Below are positions 1 to 9,393 of a stretch of 64,000 nucleotides of DNA, piece after piece. The notes under the pieces were generated by a model. That model saw only the letters and a list, made by a program, of their open reading frames with translations. It was not told the DNA's origin and did no database searches. The stretch is from positions 141,535 to 205,534 of the forward strand of contig NZ_JALCZU010000009.1 of the NCBI RefSeq assembly GCF_023522835.1, read 5' to 3'. Made by a program: the position numbers and the translations under genes. Within the stretch, counting starts at the first letter, position 1; every line of letters starts with the position of its first letter. The stretch comes from Oceanobacillus saliphilus. GTDB lineage: Bacteria; Bacillota; Bacilli; Bacillales; Amphibacillaceae.

Positions 1-612
1 ATAAGTGGTACACATCTTACTTACCCTATAAAAATCATCGAAATAACCGAGGGTATGATTTTGGATGAGGATAAGTTCACGGTTTTTGCAAAACAGCTTG
101 ACCATGGCATCCCAAGCTTTGGCTATCGAATCATAGAAAAGGATAAGCCCGGCGAACTAATGGTCCATAAATTAAAAGAAGCCGGTATTATGCCCGGTCC
201 TATATATCAAAAGATAAAAGAGAATGAAAAGATTGTCACACCCGAGGGAAATCCGCTTTACCAAAAGGATTTTATCGGTCCAAGCAAAAAAGGAAGAGTC
301 GTCACCATACTCGGAGACACTAGAATGCAAGAAGAATTTATCTCATTTGTCGAAGATTCAGATGTACTTATTCATGAATCCACATTTATGCATGATAAAC
401 TGGATCTTGCAAAAGAATATTTCCATTCCACGAATGTACAGGCTGCTACCCTGGCTTCTGTAAGTGGTGTTAAAACACTGATTTTATCCCACATATCTTC
501 CCGCTATCAACAGGAAGATGAAGAACGCATGTTAGCAGAAGCTTGCGAGATTTTTCCGGAAACATACCTTGCGAGGGACTTTTTTGAAATGAATATAGAT
601 AACCATAACTAG
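1..612 (+). CDS. rnz: Ribonuclease Z, C-terminal part
   Basis: The frame is open from the first base, so the gene starts before the window; about 203 C-terminal residues are present. RNase Z is a zinc-dependent metallo-beta-lactamase-fold endonuclease that trims tRNA 3' ends. The segment shows the family's late motifs: ILGDTR, HESTF, the metal-ligand run HSTNVQAA and LSHISSRY. B. subtilis also has rnz near the DNA polymerase IV gene. The next gene begins 13 bases after the stop, so co-transcription is likely. Confidence 0.93.
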   Translation: MSGTHLTYPIKIIEITEGMILDEDKFTVFAKQLDHGIPSFGYRIIEKDKPGELMVHKLKEAGIMPGPIYQKIKENEKIVTPEGNPLYQKDFIGPSKKGRVVTILGDTRMQEEFISFVEDSDVLIHESTFMHDKLDLAKEYFHSTNVQAATLASVSGVKTLILSHISSRYQQEDEERMLAEACEIFPETYLARDFFEMNIDNHN

Positions 613-625
613 AGGAGACAAATCT

Positions 626-1996
626 ATGGAGTACACCGAAACAATTGTAAATAATTTGAGGTCTTTTTATTTAAATGGCAACACAGTTGATTACTCTTTC
701 CGAAAGAAACAGTTGCTCAAACTTAGAGATATGCTTTCGGATAATGAAAGTAAAATCTATCGTGCCTTAAAAAGAGATCTGAATAAATCGAAACATGAAA
801 CACTGACAACAGAGCTTGGAATGCTGTATTCAGAAATTGATTTTGCAGTCAAAAATCTTCGGCATTGGATGGAACCTGAAAAAGTGCAATCGCCTTTAAT
901 CCATAAGGGATCCAAGAGCTATATTATGAAGGAACCACTTGGTGTTATATTAGTAATTTCTCCTTGGAATTACCCTTTACAGCTTGCAGTCGCTCCGGCA
1001 ATCGGTGCTATTGCGGCAGGAAACTGCGTTCTCATTAAGCCATCTGAACATGCCCCGGCAACATCGGCGCTATTGGCAGATATGTTCAGTCAAACATTTG
1101 ACAGTTCCTATGTAGCGGTAATTGAAGGAGCACAGGAAACAAGTGAAGCATTGTTGAAAGAACGATTTGACTATATATTCTTTACCGGCAGTTCACATAT
1201 AGGAAAAATTATTATGCGGGCAGCAAGTGAACATTTAACCCCTGTCACGCTTGAGCTGGGAGGGAAAAGTCCTGCAATTGTAGATGAGGATGCCAATATC
1301 AACCTAACGGCTAAGCGACTCATTTGGGGGAAATTCACGAACGCTGGGCAAACCTGTGTTGCTCCTGACTATCTGTATGTCCATGAGAAAGCAAAGTTCA
1401 AACTGCTAAAGGCTATGAAAAAACATGTTAAAGCACTCTATGGAAAAGAACCTATGAAAAATGAAGATTATACAAGAATAATCAATGAAAAGAATTTTGA
1501 CAGGCTTGAAAAGTTCCTGTCAGAGGGTACAGTCTTACACGGAGGAAATTCAAATAGAGAAATGCTTATGATAAAGCCTACTATTCTTGATAAAATAACG
1601 TGGGAAGATTCTATTATGAGAGAAGAGATTTTTGGCCCTATATTACCTGTTCTAACATTTACAAATATAGAAGACGCCCTATACAAAGTGAGAGCAATTG
1701 AAAAACCGCTTGCCCTTTATTATTTTGGAGAAAATGAAAAGATGCAGCAGCAGGTTATGGAATATATCTCATTCGGTGGAGGGTCCATAAACGATACCAT
1801 GTATCATCTAGCTAATCCACATCTACCTTTTGGAGGAGTGGGACACAGTGGCATGGGATCCTATCATGGAAAATACAGTTTTGATACCTTTTCACACAGG
1901 AAAAGCATCCTGAAACAGACTACTAAATTTGATATACCTTTCCGATACCCTGGGAGTAAACTTGCGTCAAAGGTAGTTAAAAATTTTATGAAATAA
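626..1996 (+). CDS. NAD(P)-dependent aldehyde dehydrogenase, class 3-like (YwdH-like)
   Basis: A 456-residue cytosolic enzyme predicted to oxidise aldehydes to acids. The PWNYPLQL cofactor motif lies near residue 113, the general-base glutamate in LELGGKSP at Glu210 and the nucleophile in NAGQTCVAPDY at Cys244. Length and N-terminal layout (no long N-terminal extension) fit the short class 3-type dehydrogenases such as YwdH, rather than betaine or succinate-semialdehyde dehydrogenases. A good ribosome binding site (GAGGAG) precedes the ATG. It follows rnz closely, which is not the B. subtilis arrangement. The substrate cannot be told from sequence. Confidence 0.9.
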   Translation: MEYTETIVNNLRSFYLNGNTVDYSFRKKQLLKLRDMLSDNESKIYRALKRDLNKSKHETLTTELGMLYSEIDFAVKNLRHWMEPEKVQSPLIHKGSKSYIMKEPLGVILVISPWNYPLQLAVAPAIGAIAAGNCVLIKPSEHAPATSALLADMFSQTFDSSYVAVIEGAQETSEALLKERFDYIFFTGSSHIGKIIMRAASEHLTPVTLELGGKSPAIVDEDANINLTAKRLIWGKFTNAGQTCVAPDYLYVHEKAKFKLLKAMKKHVKALYGKEPMKNEDYTRIINEKNFDRLEKFLSEGTVLHGGNSNREMLMIKPTILDKITWEDSIMREEIFGPILPVLTFTNIEDALYKVRAIEKPLALYYFGENEKMQQQVMEYISFGGGSINDTMYHLANPHLPFGGVGHSGMGSYHGKYSFDTFSHRKSILKQTTKFDIPFRYPGSKLASKVVKNFMK

Positions 1997-2129
1997 TATT
2001 TTTTATATCATTGTTATTTGCTATAAGATGGAGACTGTGGCAACTCGACTATCGAAAAAACGGTTGTTATGCACAAATATGTAACTGGAATTAACTGCTA
2101 TCTATATTAGATTTCTAAGCTGGTTATGG

Positions 2130-2204
2130 AAAAAAGTTACTTCGGCAAACGCTCTGGGAAATACACTTCGCTTTCCACGGGCGGCTACCGAAGTACTTTT
2201 TTCA
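2130..2204. repeat. Truncated copy of a dispersed hairpin repeat
   Basis: It shares the core CGCTTTCCACGGGCGGCT and the flank AGTTACTTCGGC...CGCTCTGGG...AATACAC with the two fuller copies at 63.35-63.76 kb. Here the distal half is missing and the copy closes on itself through TACTTCGG ... CCGAAGTA. A short open frame across it (2126-2317) is not a gene. Apart from this repeat and the terminator after it, the gap 1997-2349 holds nothing recognisable. Confidence 0.75.
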
Positions 2205-2310
2205 TTAGCAATCCATACAGATCTACCATAGATTATGTTACGTCGCACTTTATATCAACTACGATAATGGTAAAGGCAACAAAGCTTACGAAAAGAGGCT
2301 ATTATAATAA

Positions 2311-2361
2311 ACGCTAATGTCCCTAGCCTGTGTTTGAAGGTGTGGGACATTAGCGTTTGTA
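2311..2361. terminator. Bidirectional hairpin terminator
   Basis: ACGCTAATGTCCC (2311-2323) pairs perfectly with GGGACATTAGCGT (2344-2356) around a 20-base loop. It separates the converging aldehyde dehydrogenase and polymerase IV genes. The right arm overlaps the last codons and stop of the polymerase gene. Confidence 0.75.
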
Positions 2362-3588
2362 GTCATCAAGGAAATCTTTTTGAAAACTTGTTCTTGGTTG
2401 ATCGGAATCTGTTTCAGCCGATTTTTTAAGTTGTTTAAAGGGGTTTTTTCCATATTTTTGTGAAAGGGAGTCAATTGCCGAATAGAGTTTCTCTTTTTTT
2501 GATTCATTTTCAAATGTAAAAATATCAAGCTGCTGGCCAAGATTCCGCTTCTCTTCCATATCCTGTACTGTAATGCCCAGCAGGCGGATTGGATCACCGT
2601 TCCAATGTTTTTGAAGTAATTCTGTTGCGATTAGTAGAATTTCTGATTTATCATCTATATAGTTTTGCAGTTTTTTGCTTCTTGTAACTGTTTTACGGTC
2701 ATGATATCGAATGGTGATTTGCACACTTCGCCCTGCTGCGTCTTTTCGCTTCATTCTTCTTTCGACACTCTCTCCCAGTTGCCTCATTAAACGGATTAAA
2801 GCATCCCAGTCGGTCGTGTCCCTCGGAAGCGTCTGCGAACTGCCAATGCTCTTAAATTCATAAATGGCATCTGGGTCCACTGGTCTTGTATCATCTCCAT
2901 TTGCTCTATTTTTCAATCTTTCACCATTTATACCAAGTAATTGCTTCAGTTCATACACGTCTTTTTTTGCCAAATCTCCAATTGTTTCAATGTTTATCGT
3001 ATGTAGCTTTTGCGCGGTCTTCTCCCCCACCCCGTACATTTCATCAACCGGCAAGGGCCATAATATCTTTGCTATTTCCCTTTTTCTTAATACCGTTATT
3101 CCCAATGGTTTTTTCATATCCGATGCCATTTTAGCCAGAAACTTATTCGGAGCAATCCCTATACTGCATGGAATATCCAGCTCATTCAGTATTTTTTGCT
3201 GAAGATTATAGGCTATTTCCAGTGGGGTGCCAAGGTTTTCGGTATCTGTAATATCCATATAACCTTCATCAATGGAGACTGGCTGTACGTAAGGGGTAAT
3301 TTCGGACAGTATTTTAAAAATTTCTTTGGAAGCCTGACGGTATCGGTTAAAGTTTGGTTTCATAATAATGAGTTCAGGACATCGTTTTTTTGCTTGCCAG
3401 ATTGGCATGGTTGTCTTCACACCTTTTGCCCTGGCTTCATAGCTGCTTGTCACGATAATGCCTTTACGTTCCTCGGGATTCCCTGCAATTGCCAGTGGCT
3501 TCCCTTTCAACTCCGGATTATAGGCCATTTCAACAGAAGCATAAAAGCAGTTCATATCGATATGAAAAATAACTCTACCTTTTCTCAT
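2350..3588 (-). CDS. dinB: DNA polymerase IV (Y-family translesion polymerase)
   Basis: A 412-residue error-prone polymerase that copies past damaged bases. The metal-binding carboxylates are in HIDMNCFYASVE (Asp11) and SIDEGYMD (Asp107, Glu108). Two helix-hairpin-helix segments and a little-finger domain follow. QLDIF near residue 365 is the expected sliding-clamp binding motif. The length matches B. subtilis PolY1 (YqjH), and the position next to yqjE and yqjD supports that orthology. It looks monocistronic. Confidence 0.95.
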   Translation of the reverse strand: MRKGRVIFHIDMNCFYASVEMAYNPELKGKPLAIAGNPEERKGIIVTSSYEARAKGVKTTMPIWQAKKRCPELIIMKPNFNRYRQASKEIFKILSEITPYVQPVSIDEGYMDITDTENLGTPLEIAYNLQQKILNELDIPCSIGIAPNKFLAKMASDMKKPLGITVLRKREIAKILWPLPVDEMYGVGEKTAQKLHTINIETIGDLAKKDVYELKQLLGINGERLKNRANGDDTRPVDPDAIYEFKSIGSSQTLPRDTTDWDALIRLMRQLGESVERRMKRKDAAGRSVQITIRYHDRKTVTRSKKLQNYIDDKSEILLIATELLQKHWNGDPIRLLGITVQDMEEKRNLGQQLDIFTFENESKKEKLYSAIDSLSQKYGKNPFKQLKKSAETDSDQPRTSFQKDFLDDYKR

Positions 3589-3656
3589 GTTCTGGCCCTC
3601 CCATTAAAATTACATCCTTTATCTGATCGTATTGTTTAATTATAACATAATGAAAT

Positions 3657-3690
3657 ACCCCCTCTAGCTTAATTGCTTAAAGGGGGTTTC
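3657..3690. terminator. Hairpin terminator between yqjE and dinB
   Basis: ACCCCCT (3657-3663) pairs with AGGGGGT (3681-3687). T-rich sequence follows on the plus strand and a shorter one on the minus strand. It ends the minus-strand methylmalonyl operon. Confidence 0.65.
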
Positions 3691-3694
3691 TTTG

Positions 3695-4822
3695 CTAGTT
3701 TCCTGCTACTTCTTTTATGATCGCAGTAACTAATTCGGTAACTTTAACGAGGTCATCGACAGAGATCTTCTCATCTGTTGTGTGAATTCCTTCATAACCA
3801 ACGGCCAAATTAACGGTGGGAATGCCAAGTCCGGCAATAACATTTGCATCACTTCCCCCACCGCTTTTCAGCAGTTTACTTTCTCTGCCGATAGATTTAG
3901 CAGCTTTTCGGGCTACTTCAACAACCTGATCTCCTTCTTTTTGGTTGTAACCAGGGTACATGACTTTTACTGTCACATCAGCAGACCCACCATACTTTTC
4001 TGCGGTCTGTTCAAATGCTTTTTTCATTTTCGCAACTTGTTCTTCCATTTTTTCTTGTACAAGAGATCTTGCTTCAGCTAGTATTTCTACGTGATCAACA
4101 ACTATATTGGTCTGTTTCCCACCTTCAAAACGACCGATATTGGCTGTCGTATCCTCATCAATTCTACCGAGAGGCATATTGGATATTGCTTTTGCTGCGA
4201 GCGTTATAGCGGAGATTCCTTTTTCCGGTTCAACTCCAGCATGGGCAGTTTTCCCTTTAACTACTGCAAATACTTTCGCTTGAGTAGGTGCAGCTACAAT
4301 AATATCCCCGACATCTCCGTTGCTGTCCAATGCATAACCATATTTAGCATGGATGAGTGATTTGTCTAATGCTTTTGCACCAACCAAGCCGGATTCTTCC
4401 CCGGCTGTAATCACGAATTGAATATCACCATGCTGTATATTATTTTCTTTCATGATACGGACAGCCTCAAGCATCGCAGCCAGTCCAGCTTTGTCATCTG
4501 CCCCAAGGATAGTCGTCCCATCTGAAGTAATCACGCCATCTTTTATGGTAGGTTGAATCCCTTTTCCTGGTACGACTGTATCCATATGGGATGTAAAGTA
4601 AATTGGATCTGCTCCATCTATATTGGCAGGTAGTGTACATATCAAATTACCCGCGCCATGGCCTGTTACCTCTTTGCTATTATCTTCGACGACTTCAAGA
4701 CCTAAATCTTTAAATTTCTTTTTTAGAACTTCAGCAATCTCAGTCTCAAATTTTGTCTCAGAGTCGATTTTTACGAGTTCAATAAATTCTTCTATTAACC
4801 GTTTCTGGTTCACTTTTGTCAT
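3695..4822 (-). CDS. yqjE: M20-family peptidase, tripeptidase-T-like (YqjE)
   Basis: A 375-residue zinc metallopeptidase of the PepT/YqjE group. Visible motifs are FTSHMDTV (metal His and Asp), DGTTILGADDKAG (bridging Asp) and TAGEESGLVGA (catalytic Glu). The longer open frame upstream overlaps the carboxylase gene; the ATG chosen here has GGAGG seven bases before it and gives the family length (about 371 residues in B. subtilis). As in B. subtilis it follows yqjD. Its tie to the propionate pathway is positional only. Confidence 0.9.
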   Translation of the reverse strand: MTKVNQKRLIEEFIELVKIDSETKFETEIAEVLKKKFKDLGLEVVEDNSKEVTGHGAGNLICTLPANIDGADPIYFTSHMDTVVPGKGIQPTIKDGVITSDGTTILGADDKAGLAAMLEAVRIMKENNIQHGDIQFVITAGEESGLVGAKALDKSLIHAKYGYALDSNGDVGDIIVAAPTQAKVFAVVKGKTAHAGVEPEKGISAITLAAKAISNMPLGRIDEDTTANIGRFEGGKQTNIVVDHVEILAEARSLVQEKMEEQVAKMKKAFEQTAEKYGGSADVTVKVMYPGYNQKEGDQVVEVARKAAKSIGRESKLLKSGGGSDANVIAGLGIPTVNLAVGYEGIHTTDEKISVDDLVKVTELVTAIIKEVAGN

Positions 4823-4865
4823 ATTAAAACCTCCAATGTATAGGCTACTACAAGTTGTCTGTTTT

Positions 4866-6428
4866 TTACAGTGGAATGTTTCCATGTTTTTTAGTTGGTC
4901 GTTCCTCTTGTTTGTTGCGCAACATCTCGAGAGACTGAATGAGTTTAAGTCTAGTTTCTCGGGGATCAATGACATCGTCAACCATTCCAAGACTCGCAGC
5001 CACATAGGGGTTGGCAAATTTTTCCCGATACATATCGATTTTTTCCTGACGTAATTGTTCAGGATTTTCGCTTTCGGATATATCCTTCCCATAAATTATG
5101 TTCGCTGCGCCCTCTGGCCCCATTACAGCAATCTCAGCATTTGGCCATGCATAGACAAGGTCCGCTCCAATTGATTTGCTGTTCAGTGCGACGTACGCAC
5201 CCCCATAGGCCTTTCTTGTAATAACAGTTATTTTTGGTACAGTCGCTTCTGAATAGGCATAAAGTATTTTGGCACCATGACGTATAATGCCTGCATGCTC
5301 CTGTTTTACACCTGGAAAGAAACCTGTTACATCTTCAAATGTTATAATCGGGACATTGAATGAATCACACAGTCGGATAAAGCGGGCTGCCTTATCACTG
5401 GAATCAATGTCCAAACCACCAGCTAAGTATTTAGGCTGATTGCATACGAAACCAACTGTTTCACCTTTTATTCTGGCAAAACCGATAACAATATTTTTGG
5501 CGAATTTGCTATGGATTTCAAGGAAACTGTCCGGATCGACGACTTGATCGATTACTTTCTTCACATCATATGGTCTAAGTGCGTCAAGTGGTATGAGTTC
5601 AGTCAGATCCGGACGAAGTTCACTTTGATTGGCATGGGAATCCGGACTATAGGGAAGTTTTTCTGGTTTTTCTTTATGATTTGCGGGCAAGTAACCAATT
5701 AATTGCCTGACAATATCCAATGCTTCTTCTTCTGATTCTGACTGGAAATGTGCATTTCCACTTTTTGAATTATGTATATGTGCCCCACCAAGATCCTCGG
5801 CTGAAATCTTTTCACCAGTAACTGTTTCGATTACTTTCGGGCCGGTTATAAACATTTGGGAAGTTTTTTCAACCATAATCACAAAGTCTGTAATTGCCGG
5901 CGAGTAAACAGCACCTCCAGCGCTAGGTCCCATAATGACAGAGATTTGGGGAATCACACCAGAATAGATTGTATTTCGGTAGAATACATGACCATAACCG
6001 TCTAAGGAAGAAACCCCTTCCTGAATTTTTGCACCGCCGGAATCATTTAGCCCAATAAAAGGAAACCCGTTTTTGGCCGCCAAATCCATAACAGCGGCAA
6101 TCTTTTTACCGTGCATTTCTCCCAAAGCACCACCATATACCGTAAAATCCTGGGCAAATAAATAGATTGATTTCCCGTTAATTTTACCGTATCCTGTTAC
6201 AACTCCTTCACCCTTGCCGCCACTACCATTCATATCAAAATCGGTTACTCTCGTTTCGATGAAAGGATTTAGTTCTACAAAAGTCCCTTCATCAAGCAAG
6301 TATTCTATACGCTCTCTTGCTGTCATTTTCCCTTTTTCATGTTGCTTTTCGATGCGATGATCACCACCACCAAGCTCAACTTGTCTTCGTTTATCATATA
6401 ATTCATTAATTTTATCGAACATATCCAT
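4866..6428 (-). CDS. mmdA: Propionyl-CoA/methylmalonyl-CoA carboxyltransferase subunit
   Basis: A 520-residue carboxyltransferase (beta) subunit with the two crotonase-like domains of the PccB/MmdA/AccD5 family. Glycine-rich oxyanion-hole segments such as GPSAGGAVYSPA and RKAYGGAYVALN are present. It transfers carboxyl between biotin and propionyl-CoA/methylmalonyl-CoA. Its start codon shares one base with the stop of the upstream gene (TGATG), so translation is probably coupled. No biotin carboxylase or carrier gene lies beside it; the accCB products at 32.4-34.3 kb could serve, but that is inference. Ortholog of yqjD. Confidence 0.9.
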   Translation of the reverse strand: MDMFDKINELYDKRRQVELGGGDHRIEKQHEKGKMTARERIEYLLDEGTFVELNPFIETRVTDFDMNGSGGKGEGVVTGYGKINGKSIYLFAQDFTVYGGALGEMHGKKIAAVMDLAAKNGFPFIGLNDSGGAKIQEGVSSLDGYGHVFYRNTIYSGVIPQISVIMGPSAGGAVYSPAITDFVIMVEKTSQMFITGPKVIETVTGEKISAEDLGGAHIHNSKSGNAHFQSESEEEALDIVRQLIGYLPANHKEKPEKLPYSPDSHANQSELRPDLTELIPLDALRPYDVKKVIDQVVDPDSFLEIHSKFAKNIVIGFARIKGETVGFVCNQPKYLAGGLDIDSSDKAARFIRLCDSFNVPIITFEDVTGFFPGVKQEHAGIIRHGAKILYAYSEATVPKITVITRKAYGGAYVALNSKSIGADLVYAWPNAEIAVMGPEGAANIIYGKDISESENPEQLRQEKIDMYREKFANPYVAASLGMVDDVIDPRETRLKLIQSLEMLRNKQEERPTKKHGNIPL

Positions 6429-7249
6429 CAATCTTCATTCCTTTCATGCTGGCATAATTCGAATAGGACACCATTTGCGGCTTTTGGGTGAATAAATGCT
6501 ATTTGGCTATTATGGGCACCAGTTTTTGCTTTTTCGTTGATCAATTTAATTCCTTGCTTATTCAATTGCTGTAATCTCGTCTCTATGTCATCAACTTCCA
6601 GTGCGATATGATGAATTCCTTCTCCTTTCTTATCGAGGAATTTTCGGACTGAAGAAGAATCATTCAAGGGTTCCAATAATTCCAGTCTCGTCTCTCCAAT
6701 TTTAATAAAGGCAATTTTCACCCCTTCCGATTCCACTTGTTCGACCATTTCAAGTTCCAGTCCTAATGAGTCTGTATAAAACGGTAGGGCGTAATCTATG
6801 CTTTCAACCGCTATCCCGATATGAGCGATTTTGTGAGGCTTTTCAATCGATTTTGTTTTCGGGTCAATAAGTTCCTGAATGTAATCAGCTAACACTTCAG
6901 TAGATGAACCACTAGTAAATATCTTTTTGATACCTTTATCGATTAGATATGGAATGTCTTCACTTGGAATAACTCCACCCGCTATCACTGGAATGTCGCT
7001 TGCATTACGTTTTTCGAGTTCTTCCAAAACCTTCGGAAATAAAGTGCGATGTGCACCAGACAATGAAGACAGACCGATAACATCTACGTCCTCCTGTACA
7101 GCAGCTTGCGCAATTTGAGCCGGTGACTGGCGCAATCCTGTATAAATGACTTCCATACCATGATCCCTCAGGGCTTGAGCGATAACTAAAGCACCACGGT
7201 CATGACCATCCAATCCGGGTTTTGCAACTAGTACACGAATTTTTTTCAA
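6428..7249 (-). CDS. Methylmalonyl-CoA mutase B12-binding subunit fused to methylmalonyl-CoA epimerase
   Basis: A 273-residue two-domain protein. Residues 1-130 are the small cobalamin-binding subunit of a split acyl-CoA mutase: DGHDRG with the cobalt-ligand His16, then GLSSLSGAH and AGGVIP. Residues 140-273 are a vicinal-oxygen-chelate epimerase with ligand positions in [20 protein letters not shown] and LFELCQ. The chosen start is a TTG with GGGGGAG upstream, 13 bases after the stop of the catalytic subunit; the ATG of the longer open frame lies inside that gene. The fusion puts two consecutive enzymes of propionyl-CoA metabolism in one chain. Confidence 0.85.
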   Translation of the reverse strand: MKKIRVLVAKPGLDGHDRGALVIAQALRDHGMEVIYTGLRQSPAQIAQAAVQEDVDVIGLSSLSGAHRTLFPKVLEELEKRNASDIPVIAGGVIPSEDIPYLIDKGIKKIFTSGSSTEVLADYIQELIDPKTKSIEKPHKIAHIGIAVESIDYALPFYTDSLGLELEMVEQVESEGVKIAFIKIGETRLELLEPLNDSSSVRKFLDKKGEGIHHIALEVDDIETRLQQLNKQGIKLINEKAKTGAHNSQIAFIHPKAANGVLFELCQHERNED

Positions 7250-7262
7250 TATGTTCTCCCCC

Positions 7263-8909
7263 TTATAGACCTGTATACTCTCCAAACTCCTCACGTAAAA
7301 CATTACAGATTTCACCAACGGATGCATAGGCTCGTACAGCTTCAAGAATAGATGGCATTAAATTTGTTTGTGCATGCTTTGCATTTTCCTTCAGTTCCGC
7401 CAATGCCTTGTTAACTGCTTCCTGATTACGCTCGTTACGAATTGTTTGTAAAGATTCGATTTGGCTTTTTTCAAGCGCCTCATCGACCTTTAGCAAATCA
7501 GGGTTCACCTCTTCATCCAGTTTGAATTTGTTTAGACCGACAATGATTTCTTCCTCTTTTTCAATCCGTTTCTGTATCTCATATGCGTTCTGATGTATCT
7601 CTCGTTGCATATAGCCCTCTTCCACAGCTTGGACGGCTCCACCAATTTCCTTAATGTGATCGAGATAGTCATTGATTTTCCGTTCCATTTCATCCGTTAA
7701 AGCTTCCACATAATAGGAACCACCCAATGGGTCAATCGTATCCGCAACACCACTTTCATGTGCAATAATCTGCTGGGTCCTCAATGCTATTCTCGCTGAT
7801 TCTTCTGTAGGCAGTGATAAAGCTTCATCACGTGAATTGGTATGCAGGCTTTGGGTGCCTCCCATGACAGCGGCGAGGGCCTGCAATGTAACTCGGACGA
7901 TATTGTTATCCGGTTGTTGAGCCGTCAATGTTGAGCCACCGGTCTGGGTATGGAATCTAAGTTTCCAGCTTTTTGGGTCTTTTGCCTTGTATTGTTCCTT
8001 CATAATCTTCGCCCATATTCTTCTGGCTGCTCTGAATTTAGCCACTTCCTCAAAAAAATTGTTGTGGGCATTAAAAAAGAATGCAAGCCTTGGTGCGAAG
8101 GAATCAATATCAAGACCAGAATCAATCGCTGCATCCACATAAGCTATCCCATTAGCAATCGTAAAAGCCGCTTCCTGTACAGCGTTTGAACCGGCCTCTC
8201 TAATATGATAGCCAGAAATGCTAATTGTATTGAATTTTGGAACGTACTTTTGGCAGAATTCAAATATGTTCGTGATTAACCGCATCGATGGTTTCGGTGG
8301 GAAAATGTAAGTTCCCCGTGCTATATATTCTTTTAAAATATCATTCTGTATTGTTCCTGTAAGCTTTTCCAACGGGACACCCTGTTTTTCCCCTACTGCA
8401 ATATACATACATAAGAGAACGGAAGCCGGTGCATTGATCGTCATGGAAGTACTGACCTTATCCAGTGGTATCTGATCAAGAAGCTGTTCCATATCTTTTA
8501 ATGTATCGATTGCCACTCCAACTTTACCGACTTCTCCTTCAGACATAATATCATCTGAATCATAGCCAATTTGTGTCGGTAAATCAAAAGCGACCGACAA
8601 ACCGGTTTGGCCCTGATCAAGAAGATAACGAAATCGTTTATTTGTCTCTGTTGCAGAACCGAAACCTGCATATTGCCGCATCGTCCAGAATCTGCTCCGG
8701 TACATGCTGGGCTGAATCCCGCGTGTATAAGGATATTGACCTGGATAGCTTAATTTATAGGAGTTGCTTTCGGCATCATATAAACGCTGTACTTCGATAT
8801 CGGATGATGTGGTAAATGTTTCTTCCCTTTCTGGAAAGCGCTTTAATGTTTGTGCTACTGAATTTTCCCATTTTTTCTTTTCAGTTAGCTGCTGTTTTTT
8901 TTCATCCAT
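7263..8909 (-). CDS. Methylmalonyl-CoA mutase catalytic subunit (split type)
   Basis: A 548-residue TIM-barrel subunit that ends at GEYTGL without a cobalamin-binding domain; that domain is encoded by the next gene. With adenosylcobalamin it interconverts methylmalonyl-CoA and succinyl-CoA. The residues that separate mutase subtypes are the methylmalonyl type: Tyr80 in RQYAGFG and Arg198 in KEYIARGTY (isobutyryl-CoA mutases have Phe and Gln there). It is the first gene of the operon. No MeaB-type GTPase chaperone gene is adjacent. Confidence 0.93.
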   Translation of the reverse strand: MDEKKQQLTEKKKWENSVAQTLKRFPEREETFTTSSDIEVQRLYDAESNSYKLSYPGQYPYTRGIQPSMYRSRFWTMRQYAGFGSATETNKRFRYLLDQGQTGLSVAFDLPTQIGYDSDDIMSEGEVGKVGVAIDTLKDMEQLLDQIPLDKVSTSMTINAPASVLLCMYIAVGEKQGVPLEKLTGTIQNDILKEYIARGTYIFPPKPSMRLITNIFEFCQKYVPKFNTISISGYHIREAGSNAVQEAAFTIANGIAYVDAAIDSGLDIDSFAPRLAFFFNAHNNFFEEVAKFRAARRIWAKIMKEQYKAKDPKSWKLRFHTQTGGSTLTAQQPDNNIVRVTLQALAAVMGGTQSLHTNSRDEALSLPTEESARIALRTQQIIAHESGVADTIDPLGGSYYVEALTDEMERKINDYLDHIKEIGGAVQAVEEGYMQREIHQNAYEIQKRIEKEEEIIVGLNKFKLDEEVNPDLLKVDEALEKSQIESLQTIRNERNQEAVNKALAELKENAKHAQTNLMPSILEAVRAYASVGEICNVLREEFGEYTGL

Positions 8910-9039
8910 CTATTAATCCCCCCTAAATGGTTTAAATTGTTCCCATTAATTCTATTTTCAATCTTTTTTTAATACTTGTCCAGAACTATTATTCACGATA
9001 GAATAAATAATAAGTAATGTGAATAAAGGAGGACCTCAA

Positions 9040-9177
9040 TTGGCTACAAATGTTAACCACAAATCTGCTCCGAAAAAACGCTCTAAACGCGAACGCAGAA
9101 ATAAAATTATTATTTATATCATGATCATCTTAATGCTGGTATCCACATTAACGTATGGGTTGGCATTCTTTATTTAA
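9040..9177 (+). CDS. Small single-pass membrane protein, Prli42-like
   Basis: A 45-residue protein with a TTG start and a strong AAGGAGG site. A basic N-terminus rich in Lys and Arg (residues 8-22) precedes one hydrophobic helix (residues 23-44) ending AFFI. This layout matches the Prli42 stressosome-associated membrane miniprotein of Listeria and Bacillus. The match is by architecture and local wording of the helix, so the name is tentative. A clean terminator follows directly, supporting a real monocistronic gene. Confidence 0.68.
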   Translation: MATNVNHKSAPKKRSKRERRNKIIIYIMIILMLVSTLTYGLAFFI

Positions 9178-9197
9178 TAAAAATATTTTTGTAGAAT

Positions 9198-9233
9198 AAA
9201 GACTGGTTACTTACAGGTAACCAGTCTTTATTT
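9198..9233 (+). terminator. Rho-independent terminator of the small membrane protein gene
   Basis: AAAGACTGGTTAC (9198-9210) pairs with GTAACCAGTCTTT (9217-9229) over a 6-base loop, followed by a T-rich end. Confidence 0.85.
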
Positions 9234-9267
9234 GGAGATAGGAAAAAGTTGCAGCCGTACATCTAAT

Positions 9268-9304
9268 GCTGTCACGGAAAGATTTGGTGACAGTTAAGTT
9301 TCCT
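9268..9304. repeat. Dispersed intergenic repeat, left segment
   Basis: The word GCTGTCAC-GAAAG-TTTGGTGACA-AAGTTT-CT recurs at 31812-31848 with a few substitutions. CTGTCAC and GTGACAG can pair. The rest of the gap 9234-9393 shows no gene. Confidence 0.55.
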
Positions 9305-9393
9305 CTTCTATGTAGGAATGTTCAACAAGTCGAACGACCCCACAGATTGGAGCGTAGTCTGTACGTCCCTTAAGCGGCTCCCCTCGCTTTTGT

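Noticed and set aside
2126-2317. 63-residue open frame
   Set aside because: It lies on the dispersed hairpin repeat (shared with 63.35-63.76 kb) and runs into the terminator; no ribosome binding site.
7263-8909. Isobutyryl-CoA mutase
   Set aside because: Tyr80 and Arg198 are the methylmalonyl-type residues, not the Phe and Gln of isobutyryl-CoA mutases; epimerase and carboxylase neighbours agree.
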